64,000 bases of DNA from Candidatus Gastranaerophilales bacterium (GTDB taxonomy: Bacteria > Cyanobacteriota > Vampirovibrionia > Gastranaerophilales > Gastranaerophilaceae): assembly GCA_944322545.1 (NCBI GenBank), contig CALUPF010000028.1:62001-126000 (forward strand). The letters are read 5' to 3'. Within the stretch, counting starts at the first letter, position 1. Every line of letters starts with the position of its first letter. The position numbers were made by a program, and so were the translations under genes. Under the pieces are notes generated by a model. The model searched no databases. It saw only the letters and a program-made list of their open reading frames with translations, and was not told where the DNA came from. Shown one piece after another: positions 1 to 8,976 of this stretch.

Positions 1-1
1 T

Positions 2-694
2 GCAATGTCTGTGACTGATATTGAGCAGGTTGTTTTGGCTATGGAAAAAAGCAATCACAAGATTCTTCCTTGTGGTTCAGCCGGATGTGCACAGGTTTTA
101 GGTAACATTTGGCTTCCTGAGTCAGAAAATCATAATATTGAAAAAACAATTCCAGAAATGCCTAAACTCATTGTCTCAGGTAGTGCAACTCAATTGACAG
201 CTTCGCAATTGCAAAAATTAGATGATGACGAAGATATCGACAATACTTATTTTATTGCTTTGAAAATGGAAGATATCTTAGAAGGTGTAACAGATGAAAT
301 TGTGACAAGAGTTTCTGAAAACCTTGTAAAAGACAATGTTGTAGTTGTGCATACGTCTGATTTGATGGTTGATTCTAAGATAATTTCTCAACTTTTATTC
401 GATAATGAAATGTCTAAAAATCAGTTTATTTCAAAAATTGGTGACTATCTTGCTACATTGACTAAAAGAGTTTTGTTCAACCGAGATGCAATTTTGATTT
501 CGGTTGGTGGTGAAACGTCTTTTAAATGTTGTAAGGCTATTAACAGCAACAGCTTGCAAATAGTCGATGCAATATGTCCTGCGATTCCACTTTGTTTGGA
601 TATGAAGGCACAATGGATAGTTACTAAGTCAGGAAATCTTGGCAACTCTAACACTATCATTGATATTTTAAAATATTTTGAACACCATGAATAA
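2..694 (+). CDS. Four-carbon acid sugar kinase (DUF1537), C-terminal part
   Basis: The reading frame is open to the left edge, so this is the C-terminal part of a longer gene; the ATG at 5 is unlikely to be the true start because the family is about 400 residues or more. The visible part has the look of the nucleotide-binding domain of DUF1537 kinases (OtnK/DtnK type): a G-S-A-T segment near residue 60, a conserved G-G-E-T-S stretch near 165, and the closing K-S-G-x-x-G motif near 208-213. Family members phosphorylate threonate, erythronate or related acids. The gene overlaps by 8 bases the start of a PdxA-family dehydrogenase, the classic partner that oxidises the phosphorylated acid, and this pairing is the strongest support for the call. 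The exact substrate cannot be read from sequence. Confidence 0.8.
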   Translation, partial: AMSVTDIEQVVLAMEKSNHKILPCGSAGCAQVLGNIWLPESENHNIEKTIPEMPKLIVSGSATQLTASQLQKLDDDEDIDNTYFIALKMEDILEGVTDEIVTRVSENLVKDNVVVVHTSDLMVDSKIISQLLFDNEMSKNQFISKIGDYLATLTKRVLFNRDAILISVGGETSFKCCKAINSNSLQIVDAICPAIPLCLDMKAQWIVTKSGNLGNSNTIIDILKYFEHHE

Positions 695-1625
695 AAAAAT
701 AGCAATAACATTAGGTGATTTTAACGGTATTGGTCCTGAAATTACGGTAAAAGCTTTGAATAAATTGCAGCTTAAAAAAGATGAAGTTGTAATTATCGGA
801 TCAAAAAAGCTTTTAAATGGGCTTAATACTGATTACGAAGTTGTTGAAATTCCTTTTGATGAAAACTGGCTTGAGATAGGACAAGAAACCAAACAGGCTG
901 GAGAATTTTCATATAACTGTTTGATAAAAGCTTGTGAAATGGCTAAAAATCGAGAAATTACTGCTATTGTAACAGCACCTGTGTCTAAAAATGCTTTGCA
1001 TCTTGCGGGTCATGACTTTTCAGGTCAAACAGAAGTGTTGGAGAATAATCTTGCTAATCCTTTGAAAAATGAGAAGGCTGAAATGCTTTTTGTTGCTAAG
1101 GATTTTAGAGTTTTGCTTTTGACAAGACATCTCGCATTGAAAGACGTGAAAATTACAAAAGAGATTTTAATAGAAAAAATAAACAGGATAAATTCTGTTT
1201 TAAAAAATAAGTTTTTTATAGAAAAACCTAAAATTGCATTGTGTTCATTGAACCCTCATGCAGGGGAAAATGGAATTTTGGGTGATGATGAGATAAAAGA
1301 ATTCGAACCGGCATTAGAGGTTTTAAAACACGATGGAATTGATGTAACTAAGCCAATGGCCTCTGATACGTTGTTTGTGAAAGCTGCTAAGCCTTATCTT
1401 ACAAATCAAAAACAGCCTTTTGATGTATATTGTGCTTGTTATCACGATCAAGGACTCATCCCTGTAAAAGTTTTGGCTATGGATGAGACAGTTAATATGA
1501 CAGTAGGCTTGTCTATTATAAGAACATCTCCTGCTCATGGAACTGCTTATGATATTGCAGGTAAAAATATTGCCTCAGACTCTAGTATGGTCGAGGCAAT
1601 AAAACAAGCTTTTTATGTTAACTGA
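687..1625 (+). CDS. pdxA: PdxA-family 4-phosphate dehydrogenase (PdxA or PdxA2)
   Basis: Belongs to the PdxA family of NAD-dependent, divalent-metal dehydrogenases/decarboxylases. Family signatures are clear: G-D-x-N-G-I-G-P-E at the N-terminus, G-H-D-F-S-G-Q-T-E near residue 110, L-N-P-H-A-G-E-N-G near 190, Y-H-D-Q-G-L-I-P-V-K near 255 and R-T-S-P-A-H-G-T-A near 280; the histidines of these motifs bind the metal. Length (312 residues) is normal. An upstream in-frame TTG at 678 exists, but the ATG at 687 gives the expected N-terminus and overlaps the kinase stop by 8 bases, implying translational coupling. Next to a DUF1537 kinase it is more likely the catabolic PdxA2 type (4-phospho-D-threonate or erythronate oxidation) than the vitamin B6 enzyme, but both remain possible. 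Confidence 0.87.
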   Translation: MNKKIAITLGDFNGIGPEITVKALNKLQLKKDEVVIIGSKKLLNGLNTDYEVVEIPFDENWLEIGQETKQAGEFSYNCLIKACEMAKNREITAIVTAPVSKNALHLAGHDFSGQTEVLENNLANPLKNEKAEMLFVAKDFRVLLLTRHLALKDVKITKEILIEKINRINSVLKNKFFIEKPKIALCSLNPHAGENGILGDDEIKEFEPALEVLKHDGIDVTKPMASDTLFVKAAKPYLTNQKQPFDVYCACYHDQGLIPVKVLAMDETVNMTVGLSIIRTSPAHGTAYDIAGKNIASDSSMVEAIKQAFYVN

Positions 1626-1631
1626 TAGTTT

Positions 1632-2213
1632 TTATTTCTTTTTTATTTGAGACATTTGTTGATCAAGAACTTTATTAGCTTCGTCATAAGCTGAGAAATA
1701 AGGGTTTTGTTTCAAGACTTTTTTTGCATGTTTTAATGTTTTCATCGCTGATTTTGGGTCTTTGAATTCTTGTAGTTGGATTTCTGCAATTGCAAGTGAG
1801 TCTGTCATAATATCTTGAATTGTAAAATCTGATGCTTTGAGTATAAAGTAATCAAATTTTTTCTTTTCTGCATTTGTTGCTGTATCAGGAATACCTGCAC
1901 ATTTCATTACCGTTTCGTCAGCTTCTTTTGGTGTCATTGATAATATGCATTTATTGAACATTTTTTTTCTATAAAATTTCAAAATCTTTTCGTTTTCAAT
2001 GATTCTTACTTTTTGGATTTTTACTGCTTCTTCGTATTTTTTTTGCTCTGATATGTTCATTAGGTAATACTGACAAGATGGTGCGATAACCATTTTACAT
2101 ACATTAGGAAAATCTTTTGTAAGGTCTTTAAAATAGAAGTTTTTCCAAACAGCTGTGACTGCAACTAATATAACGAATATCGCTGCGTAGATTATTGCTT
2201 TTTTCTTTGTCAT
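1632..2213 (-). CDS. Hypothetical membrane-anchored protein
   Basis: I do not recognise this 193-residue protein. It starts with a lysine-rich stretch and one hydrophobic segment (about residues 6-24), so it is probably anchored in the cytoplasmic membrane with the rest outside, or carries an uncleaved signal. The remainder is charged and helical. The last 60 residues (around residues 130-185) resemble a tetratricopeptide-like helical pair ending in N-P-Y-F-S-A. Three or four cysteines occur in the first two thirds. The start is supported by an AAAGGA ribosome-binding site just upstream of the ATG. It converges on pdxA with only 6 bases between stops. Confidence 0.6.
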   Translation of the reverse strand: MTKKKAIIYAAIFVILVAVTAVWKNFYFKDLTKDFPNVCKMVIAPSCQYYLMNISEQKKYEEAVKIQKVRIIENEKILKFYRKKMFNKCILSMTPKEADETVMKCAGIPDTATNAEKKKFDYFILKASDFTIQDIMTDSLAIAEIQLQEFKDPKSAMKTLKHAKKVLKQNPYFSAYDEANKVLDQQMSQIKKK

Positions 2214-2331
2214 AATTCTATCCTTTTATTTTTTTATAGTGACTATATTACATATTTATACTAACAGGGAATAAAAAACACAAGCTTTTCTATTATGATT
2301 CAGTTGGTTAAATATTAGAAAGGAAATTTTT

Positions 2332-2730
2332 ATGACAAAAATTCTTGAGTTTTATAAGTGTAATATCTGTGGAAACTTTGTTGAGGTTGTGTTCCCTGGA
2401 GCTGGTGAGTTAGTTTGTTGCGGACAGCCTATGGAAAAAATGGAAGAAAAAAACACCTCAGAAGAAATGTCTGAAGAAAAACATGTTCCTATCGTCACAA
2501 AAACACAAGACGGGGTAGAAATTAAAGTAGGGTCTGCTCCACATCCTATGGAAGATAGTCATTATGTTATGTTTATTGAGGCTAATTCTGCAGATAAAAA
2601 ATATGTTAAAAGAAAATATTTGCTCCCACATGAAGAACCTGTGCTAAAATTAAAATGTGACTGTAAAGAAGTTGTCGCAAGAGAGTTATGTAATATCCAT
2701 GGAGTGTGGATATCAGAAAAACAGGAGTGA
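2332..2730 (+). CDS. dfx: Desulfoferrodoxin (superoxide reductase, 2Fe type)
   Basis: Reduces superoxide to hydrogen peroxide without releasing oxygen, a cytoplasmic defence typical of anaerobes. The N-terminal desulforedoxin-like domain has C-x-x-C near residues 10-13 and a C-C pair near 29-30 that form the Fe(SCys)4 centre I. The neelaredoxin domain carries the H-P-M-E-D-S-H-Y motif near residue 67 and the closing C-N-I-H-G-x-W near 121-127, giving the His4-Cys centre II. A charged linker, residues 37-52, separates the two. Length 132 matches two-iron family members. The RBS (AGAAAGGA) is well placed. The ferritin gene starts 5 bases after the stop, so the two form an oxidative stress and iron operon. 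Confidence 0.95.
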   Translation: MTKILEFYKCNICGNFVEVVFPGAGELVCCGQPMEKMEEKNTSEEMSEEKHVPIVTKTQDGVEIKVGSAPHPMEDSHYVMFIEANSADKKYVKRKYLLPHEEPVLKLKCDCKEVVARELCNIHGVWISEKQE

Positions 2731-2735
2731 AAAAG

Positions 2736-3245
2736 ATGATTAGTGAAAAAATGAATCAAGCTTTTAATAAGCAAATTAAAGACGAAATGTATTCTTCAAA
2801 CTTATACCTATCAATGGTTGCTTACTTTGAAGAAGTTGGTCTTAAAGGTTTTGCAAACTGGATGAGAATTCAAGTTCAAGAAGAAAATGCTCATGCAATG
2901 GGTCTTTTTGATTATTTAATCGAACGTGACGGACGTGTTATTGTAGAAGCAATTGACAAACCTGAATTTGAATGGGATTCTCCATTAGCTTGTTTCGAAG
3001 CTGTTTATAAACATGAACAGTTGGTTACTTCTTTAATCAACAATTTAATTGATGTTGCAGAACAAGAAAAAGACAGAGCAGCTATATCATTTTTACAATG
3101 GTATATCAAAGAACAAGTTGAAGAAGAAGCTAGTTGTTCTGAAATTTGCGCAAAATTGAAATTAATCGGTGATGATAAACATGCTTTATTGTTGATAGAC
3201 CAAGAATTGGGTGCAAGAACTTTTGTTGCTCCAGTAATCGGTTAA
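2736..3245 (+). CDS. ftnA: Ferritin (bacterial non-haem, FtnA type)
   Basis: A 169-residue iron-storage protein that oxidises Fe(II) and stores it in a 24-mer cage. Ferroxidase ligands are visible: E near 17 in the first helix, then E-E-N-A-H-A with the E and H ligands near 49-53, and E near 94 and Q-E-E-x-S further on. The start at 2736 has AGGAG 8 bases upstream, inside the end of dfx; an in-frame upstream codon at 2706 lies inside dfx and is not needed. Codon use is that of a well-expressed gene. It likely sequesters iron that would otherwise react with peroxide produced by the neighbouring superoxide reductase. Confidence 0.94.
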   Translation: MISEKMNQAFNKQIKDEMYSSNLYLSMVAYFEEVGLKGFANWMRIQVQEENAHAMGLFDYLIERDGRVIVEAIDKPEFEWDSPLACFEAVYKHEQLVTSLINNLIDVAEQEKDRAAISFLQWYIKEQVEEEASCSEICAKLKLIGDDKHALLLIDQELGARTFVAPVIG

Positions 3246-3280
3246 AATTAAATTTTGTAAAATTTGATTTGTTTATTGTA

Positions 3281-3310
3281 AATCCACAACTTTCATAAGA
3301 GTTGTGGATT
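3281..3310. other. Perfect 10-bp hairpin directly before the start codon of the next gene
   Basis: AATCCACAAC (3281-3290) and GTTGTGGATT (3301-3310) are exact reverse complements with a 10-base loop. No clear run of T follows, so it is a weak candidate terminator for the ferritin transcript. It ends 1 base before the ATG at 3312, so it could also mask translation of that gene. Confidence 0.5.
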
Positions 3311-3311
3311 T

Positions 3312-6182
3312 ATGCATATAACCGGTTTCCACAATTTCTCAATACAACAAAAAACAAGCACCCAAAAAAGTTTTAAAGGAGCTTCATCTCCTGTTGAAAA
3401 ATCTGCTGCAAGCGTTGAGTTGCCCAAAGTAGGTGTTGATACAATGAAAGCTTATAGTGGAATTTCAACAAAAGATGAGTTTGTTTCAAAAGAGAAATTG
3501 TTTGATTATTTAAAACAAAGCGGTGTTGAACGAGAGGATATGTTTGAGTTAATTGCTCAATCTCTTGCTGATAAAAATGGAAAAATTAGTCAATCAGCGT
3601 TTGATTTTTTGCAAAGTTTTCAAGAAAAAAGATATTCAATTTTACAAACAATGAAAATTTTTGATTCTTCCAAGGTTGATGGTGAAATAGATTATAATGC
3701 TTTAAAAGTTGCAGACAAATTGATAGAAAAGACTAATTCCACTTTTTATGGCAAAAAGATAGCTGTGTCTGCAATTTTAGATAAGTCAAAAAATCAAGAC
3801 GGAACTTTTAATCAGGATGTTTTAGATTTGATTTCAGCGAATTCTGATGTATTAAAAAAGTTTTTTGTAATAAGACAGGACAACTTTTTTAATACATTGA
3901 AAAACAATTCTAAAGAGTTTTCGAAACAAAATCTTGATTATGCAAAACAACGTACATCAGAAAATGTCGATATTTTAAAGATTTTAAATGAAATCGCTCA
4001 AGCAAAAGATAATGATGGGAATTTCTCTTTAGCGGTGAGAAAATTAAAAGACGAAGTTAACTCTAATTTTGACGAGTGGACAAAAAATCTTGTGTTGTCT
4101 ATTGCTACATCTTTTTCTGAAACTGAAAAAGATAAACGAGATGTTTTTATAGAAACGGCTAAAAGTTATAAAAACAACAAGGATTTCAATAAAGTTCTTT
4201 CTTTTGTCAAACAGATGAAATCTGATGAAAATGACAAATCTTCACTAGATTATGATAAAAAATCTTTTGATTTTGTCTATGATATGCTCAAAAGCTCCTA
4301 TTTTGATTCAGAGGCACTTTTAATCTCCTTAAAAAATATAGGTGTTCCTTATGATAAGTTGTCTGATAAAGAAATTGCGGCTTTAAAAAAATTGCTTATG
4401 AGTGTTGAAAAAAATGATATTGAAGTTTTTTTAGATGCAGCAAAATGGAAAGTTGGTGACCAAAAAGGGCAATTTAGCTTTGAAAATCTTGAAAAATATT
4501 TAGACATTTATTCTAAAAATAAAATGATTATTGATAAATCATACATAGCTCATCTTGCTGAATGTTTCTCTCTTGAGCAAGATGATAGAGCACTTAGTTT
4601 GTTTAATAAGCTTCATAATTTGCGTTGGACAAAAAAAATTGGTTCATATGAGATAAATGAAATGCTTGATAAACAAACATTGAATCTTGTTTTAGGGCTA
4701 TTATGTAAAGAAAAACAAGGGAAAGCGACAAGACCTTGTTTACCTGATGTTTTAGAAAAACTTGAAAAACTCTTATCAATGGAGCTTCCAATGTCTTCTA
4801 AAGATGCGTTTGAAAGCTTTCTTTTAATTCAGGACTTTGATGCAATAAATAAACTCGAAAAAGTTAATTTTGCTGAATTAGGAATAAAAACAGGACAGAT
4901 TTCTACTGGGGTTTTTAAAAGTGCTGATGAAAAACAACTTTTGAAATTTAAAGAATACTTAAAAACATACCTAAAAGACAAAGATCCCAAAAGTGTTGAT
5001 ATTAATCTCAATAGCAATATTTCAACTGTTGTTGAGCTTACAACTGGCAATTCTTTTAACAAAACAATTTTGTTTTACGATATTGCAAAAGGTGAGCCAA
5101 CCGCTGAGATGAATTCGTCAAACTGGAATAACCGTGTTACAAAATATCAAAAGGATTTTCAAAAAAATACAATTTCAAAACAACGTTTTTCTGTTGAAAA
5201 AGATGGGCCTTTGGAAATGTATAAGTATAATAATCTAGAATTTCAAGAGTTTGTGAAATATGACAAAAATGTAAATATTATTTTCACAGAAACAATGGAA
5301 AAATCCCCTGTTAATAATGTGTTTAACGTGAAAAAGGTATATGCTGACGGAAAAGTAGAAGATATTTGTAAAGCAACTAAAACCCCAAATGGTAATGATT
5401 TAATAGAAAAACATATGACATCATTTGATGGTACAAAAACAGATTATCGTTATGAAGATGACGTCAATGGTAATAGAATAATTGATTATAAAATTACAGA
5501 TAAAAATGGTAAAGTTTTGATGAATCGTTCAATAACTTTTGAGGTCGTTGATGATAATCATTTTATCTCTTCTATTAACAACAAAAAATTCGATATTCAA
5601 ATCAAGGGCAATGAGCTTGTCGTGAAAAATCTTCAAAATGACAAAATTGCAGTAATCGATTTAATTAATTTCACAAAATCTTCTCAAGAAAAAATTCTAC
5701 CGCTTTTAAAACAATTGCCAGGTGATGAGTTGTTTGCAATGAAGGAATTGAATCTTTCATCTTTCGCTATGGATGACAGGGCCCAAAATGCTGCGTATTC
5801 TCCTGATTTGAATTCGATTATGTTCAAAGAGAAGTATCTCGATTTAGGTGTTGCATTGCATGAATGGGGACATGCAAAAGACGAACTTATGTTCAAAGAA
5901 ATAAATGAATCAATCTTTGAAGATCCTGTTTTATTAGATATTTACAACGAAGAGAAAAAAGCTTTTCGTGAGAATTTTAGCGATGCACAACTAGAACATG
6001 TTGGCTATTTTGCTGCTGACTATCATTATTTAGGCAGAAAGCGCGCAATAAAAGAAGGTATTGCTGAAACAAACACTATTTTAAATACCTGTCCCAAAAA
6101 TGAAGTCCAAGCTGTTCGTTCACAATACTGGCAGCAATATTTTCCAAGAACAATTGCTTATCTTTCAAACTTGCTTAATTAA
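3312..6182 (+). CDS. Large FKG-tagged protein with C-terminal HExxH zinc-peptidase-like domain
   Basis: A 956-residue protein of no family I recognise. It begins with a short polar stretch ending in K-S-F-K-G at about residues 19-23, the N-terminal motif that recurs in this window, and has no hydrophobic signal peptide. Residues 40-480 are charged and probably all helical; 550-760 look rich in beta strands with N-G/D-G turns. Near the C-terminus, H-E-W-G-H at residues 850-854 is a zinc-binding HExxH motif, and a later E-G-I-A-E-T segment (about residue 914) could supply the third ligand, as in gluzincin-like metallopeptidases. There is no obvious RBS, and a perfect hairpin sits against the start codon. 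A role in cleaving host or envelope proteins would be inference only. It converges on another HExxH protein 3 bases away. Confidence 0.75.
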   Translation: MHITGFHNFSIQQKTSTQKSFKGASSPVEKSAASVELPKVGVDTMKAYSGISTKDEFVSKEKLFDYLKQSGVEREDMFELIAQSLADKNGKISQSAFDFLQSFQEKRYSILQTMKIFDSSKVDGEIDYNALKVADKLIEKTNSTFYGKKIAVSAILDKSKNQDGTFNQDVLDLISANSDVLKKFFVIRQDNFFNTLKNNSKEFSKQNLDYAKQRTSENVDILKILNEIAQAKDNDGNFSLAVRKLKDEVNSNFDEWTKNLVLSIATSFSETEKDKRDVFIETAKSYKNNKDFNKVLSFVKQMKSDENDKSSLDYDKKSFDFVYDMLKSSYFDSEALLISLKNIGVPYDKLSDKEIAALKKLLMSVEKNDIEVFLDAAKWKVGDQKGQFSFENLEKYLDIYSKNKMIIDKSYIAHLAECFSLEQDDRALSLFNKLHNLRWTKKIGSYEINEMLDKQTLNLVLGLLCKEKQGKATRPCLPDVLEKLEKLLSMELPMSSKDAFESFLLIQDFDAINKLEKVNFAELGIKTGQISTGVFKSADEKQLLKFKEYLKTYLKDKDPKSVDINLNSNISTVVELTTGNSFNKTILFYDIAKGEPTAEMNSSNWNNRVTKYQKDFQKNTISKQRFSVEKDGPLEMYKYNNLEFQEFVKYDKNVNIIFTETMEKSPVNNVFNVKKVYADGKVEDICKATKTPNGNDLIEKHMTSFDGTKTDYRYEDDVNGNRIIDYKITDKNGKVLMNRSITFEVVDDNHFISSINNKKFDIQIKGNELVVKNLQNDKIAVIDLINFTKSSQEKILPLLKQLPGDELFAMKELNLSSFAMDDRAQNAAYSPDLNSIMFKEKYLDLGVALHEWGHAKDELMFKEINESIFEDPVLLDIYNEEKKAFRENFSDAQLEHVGYFAADYHYLGRKRAIKEGIAETNTILNTCPKNEVQAVRSQYWQQYFPRTIAYLSNLLN

Positions 6183-6185
6183 AAA

Positions 6186-7310
6186 TTAATCAGGCATTTT
6201 TATATGATTCATTTTTTTGAATAAGTTTTCAATTGGCTCGATGTATTTATCACCATTCATTTTTCCTGAAAAAATTTCAGCGTTGAATTCTAAAAAAGAG
6301 CTTCGTGCCAGTTGAGGAAGAATGATATTTTGTTTTTCTGTTTCAAAAATTTTAGGATTTCGTCTTCTTGCTTTGATACCTTGATATAGTGATTGTTCCT
6401 TGAAATCAAACATGTGTCCGTATTCATGGAATAAGTAGTCATATTCGTTATATGATGTGCAGCTAAAAGGATCTGTTACTTTTGTTTTGCTGTTTTTCAA
6501 TTGTTTTAATATGTTATTAGTTATTTCTTCCTTTTTTCCAATTTCTGCAAAAACTTCAAGTTTTCTTCTAAGAGCTGAAAATAGGGACGTTTTTTGTGCA
6601 AACGACAAACTGTTAGGATTTGTTTTATATTTGATTATCATTTCAGTTAATTTATCATCACGTTTTGAACTAAGCGGTGTAAAAAGTAAATCGCTAGGTG
6701 TTGCATCTATTGTTCTATTTATTATTTTGTCTATATCTTTGTATACAGATTTATTGAATCTCACAGTGTCACTTGCAAATATGTATTGAGCTCCTGTGAT
6801 TTTATTAGGGCATTTGTATTCTTTAGGAAAATCAACGAGTTCAATTCTTTTTGCCATATATGTGTGGCCTTTGAAAGCGTTGCTTAGTTTTGTGAGTCCT
6901 TTATTTATCCAGTTAGCTGTGTCTAGGTTATCTATGTTGAAATAGTCAATTTTAAAGTTTTGTTTTGCAAAATTTGCAGCTTGTTCTAGGTTTTCAGACT
7001 CCTGAAAAACTATGTTTGGGTTTAGTTTTAGTTTTTCACCTTGTTTTACGACATAAGATAGACCGTGGGCTCCTAAGCCTAAGCCGCTTACTAGTCCATT
7101 GATTACTGACCAAACAGGCTCTTGTATGCCAGAACAGATTTGCATTATTTGGCTTGTAGCTGAAGTATAAATTGCTGTGTTTCCAATCTTGCTAAGATTT
7201 TTTTCACTAAAAATCCTGCCTTTGAAATTTATATTTTCTTTAGGATTCGTTTTTGTATTTTTCTTTTTATAATAAGGCTTGGCTAGTGTTATTGTATTAT
7301 TTATTTTCAA
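6186..7310 (-). CDS. FKG-tagged HExxH zinc-peptidase-like protein
   Basis: A 374-residue protein without a recognised family. Its N-terminus is basic and asparagine-rich and reaches N-F-K-G-R at about residues 28-32, the same tag seen on several neighbours. A weakly hydrophobic stretch lies near residues 45-85. H-E-Y-G-H at residues 295-299 is a zinc-binding motif; E-F-N-A-E about 45 residues later could supply a third ligand. The same arrangement (tag first, HExxH in the last third) occurs in the convergent 956-residue gene, although the two do not otherwise look alike. It lies 76 bases downstream of the ycf45-like gene on the same strand, with an 11-bp inverted repeat between them. Confidence 0.72.
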   Translation of the reverse strand: MKINNTITLAKPYYKKKNTKTNPKENINFKGRIFSEKNLSKIGNTAIYTSATSQIMQICSGIQEPVWSVINGLVSGLGLGAHGLSYVVKQGEKLKLNPNIVFQESENLEQAANFAKQNFKIDYFNIDNLDTANWINKGLTKLSNAFKGHTYMAKRIELVDFPKEYKCPNKITGAQYIFASDTVRFNKSVYKDIDKIINRTIDATPSDLLFTPLSSKRDDKLTEMIIKYKTNPNSLSFAQKTSLFSALRRKLEVFAEIGKKEEITNNILKQLKNSKTKVTDPFSCTSYNEYDYLFHEYGHMFDFKEQSLYQGIKARRRNPKIFETEKQNIILPQLARSSFLEFNAEIFSGKMNGDKYIEPIENLFKKMNHIKMPD

Positions 7311-7320
7311 AACTTTTCTC

Positions 7321-7356
7321 TCACTTTTTTAGATTTGCTTTAACTTAAAAAAGTGA
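7321..7356. other. Inverted repeat between ycf45-like gene and HExxH gene
   Basis: TCACTTTTTTA (7321-7331) pairs perfectly with TAAAAAAGTGA (7346-7356) around a 14-base loop. On the minus strand it lies after the stop of the ATPase gene and just before the start of the HExxH gene. It may act as a weak terminator or as a leader hairpin for the latter. Confidence 0.45.
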
Positions 7357-7386
7357 AAATAAAATTTTTTGCTACATTGGTTTTGA

Positions 7387-8976
7387 CTAGCCTATATCTT
7401 GTTTAAGCTCTTTAGATCCTAGGATTTTTAGATGTCTGTCTTCGCCATCACCTATGCTGGTTGAAGAAAGATTATGTTGATCAACAAGTTCGTGTTGCAA
7501 TTTTCTAATGTGTTGAGATTGTGGTGACAATTCAACAGATTCTCCGCTTTCAAGAACTTTTTGAATCGCTTCTTTTGCTTCATCTAGAGCTTCTTCTGTT
7601 TCATCATGGAAAACGATTCTGTTGTCATCTTTTAGTCCTAAAGCTTCTTTCAAAACTTTTTGCACTTGTGATGTCGAATTAGATCTTACATAATAAATAG
7701 GCAATCTATATTCATTCGCAATGCTTAGGATTTTGTTTCCACTTTTTGCAAAGTTTTTGTGAGCAATTATTATATCTGCATCGTCAATGTTTTTTGTTAG
7801 CTCTGCATTAAGATTTAATCTTTCGATTGATTTGTCCATAATTGAGCGTGACACTGCGTAGATGTAGATTTTTTTATATCCTTTAACTTCATTTACGTAT
7901 TTTTCTCTTGAAAAGCTGAAGTTGAGAGCATTATTGGCTGATGTGATTTTATTATCTAATTCGTTGATTTTTTGAACTAGATTTGGTTCAGCAGGTTGAG
8001 ACATGTCAACTTTTCTTATCACAGGTTTAATTGGCCAGCCTCTTAATATGCAATCAACAGCTTCTGATGTATTTGGATATACAGCCAAAGTGTTTCTGTC
8101 TATGATTTCTATAACGATATCAAAGGTTGGCTGTTTTTCTCTTTCTAAGACTGTTTTTTGACAAGCTCTTCTTTTTGCTTCGTCATCACCTAATGTTACT
8201 GATTGGATTCCTCCGACTAAGTCAGATAACACAGGGTTTTTAATTAGGTTTTCTAGTGAATTACCATGAGCTGTTGCGATAAGCATAACACCACGTTCAG
8301 CAATTGTTCTTGCTGCTTGAGCTTCAGCTTCTGTACCTATTTCATCTACTACAATGACTTCAGGTGTGTGGTTTTCAACAGCTTCGATCATTATGTCTTT
8401 TTGGAATTCAGGTTGAGTAACCTGCATACGTCTAGCGTGACCGATAGCAGGGTGTGGAGTGTCTCCGTCACCTGCAATTTCGTTAGAGGTGTCAACAACT
8501 ACGACTCTTTTATGCAATTCATCTGCAACGAGTCTTGAAATTTCTCTTAATTTTGTTGTTTTACCTACGCCCGGACGTCCTAAAAACAAAATACTTTTAT
8601 TTTGTGTGACAAAATCCTTGATACAAGCAATGGTTCCTGTTACAACTCTCCCTATCCTACAAGTCAGACCTACAATTTTGCCTTGTCTGTTTCTTATTGC
8701 ACTAATTCTGTGCAAGGTGCCAGGTATTCCTGAACGATTGTCTTTTGTAAACTCCTGAACTCTGTCAGTAATATATTTTATGTCCTCATCGACGACATTA
8801 TCTTCCCCTAGATAATCGATGCTACCGTCTGCGTGTCTGATTTCAGGCTGACGGCCTAAATCTAGAACCAACTCTATTACATCGTCTAATGTTTCATGGC
8901 TTAAACACTTAGTGATTTTCGGTGGTAGAATTTCAATTAACCTATTCAGGTCACTGTGAAATTGTACGTTATTCAT
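7387..8976 (-). CDS. ycf45: Ycf45/SpoIIIAA-like AAA ATPase with C-terminal R3H domain
   Basis: A 529-residue ATPase. The central domain has a Walker A loop G-R-P-G-V-G-K-T-T near residue 134, a Walker B V-I-V-V-D-E-I near 210, and an A-T-A-H-G segment near 238, as in SpoIIIAA and secretion-type ATPases. A middle region follows (about 345-450), and the end carries R-K-L-Q-H near residue 490, the Arg-x3-His signature of an R3H single-stranded nucleic-acid-binding domain. This architecture is that of cyanobacterial and plastid Ycf45 proteins; the molecular role is not established. The start is the ATG at 8976, with AAAGGG somewhat far upstream, and a TATAAT-like box on the minus strand at 9075-9080. 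It is a useful pointer to cyanobacterial ancestry. Confidence 0.88.
   Translation of the reverse strand: MNNVQFHSDLNRLIEILPPKITKCLSHETLDDVIELVLDLGRQPEIRHADGSIDYLGEDNVVDEDIKYITDRVQEFTKDNRSGIPGTLHRISAIRNRQGKIVGLTCRIGRVVTGTIACIKDFVTQNKSILFLGRPGVGKTTKLREISRLVADELHKRVVVVDTSNEIAGDGDTPHPAIGHARRMQVTQPEFQKDIMIEAVENHTPEVIVVDEIGTEAEAQAARTIAERGVMLIATAHGNSLENLIKNPVLSDLVGGIQSVTLGDDEAKRRACQKTVLEREKQPTFDIVIEIIDRNTLAVYPNTSEAVDCILRGWPIKPVIRKVDMSQPAEPNLVQKINELDNKITSANNALNFSFSREKYVNEVKGYKKIYIYAVSRSIMDKSIERLNLNAELTKNIDDADIIIAHKNFAKSGNKILSIANEYRLPIYYVRSNSTSQVQKVLKEALGLKDDNRIVFHDETEEALDEAKEAIQKVLESGESVELSPQSQHIRKLQHELVDQHNLSSTSIGDGEDRHLKILGSKELKQDIG

Noticed and set aside
5..694. Complete small kinase gene starting at the ATG at position 5
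   Set aside because: The frame is open to the left edge and DUF1537 proteins are much longer, so this is a truncated gene.
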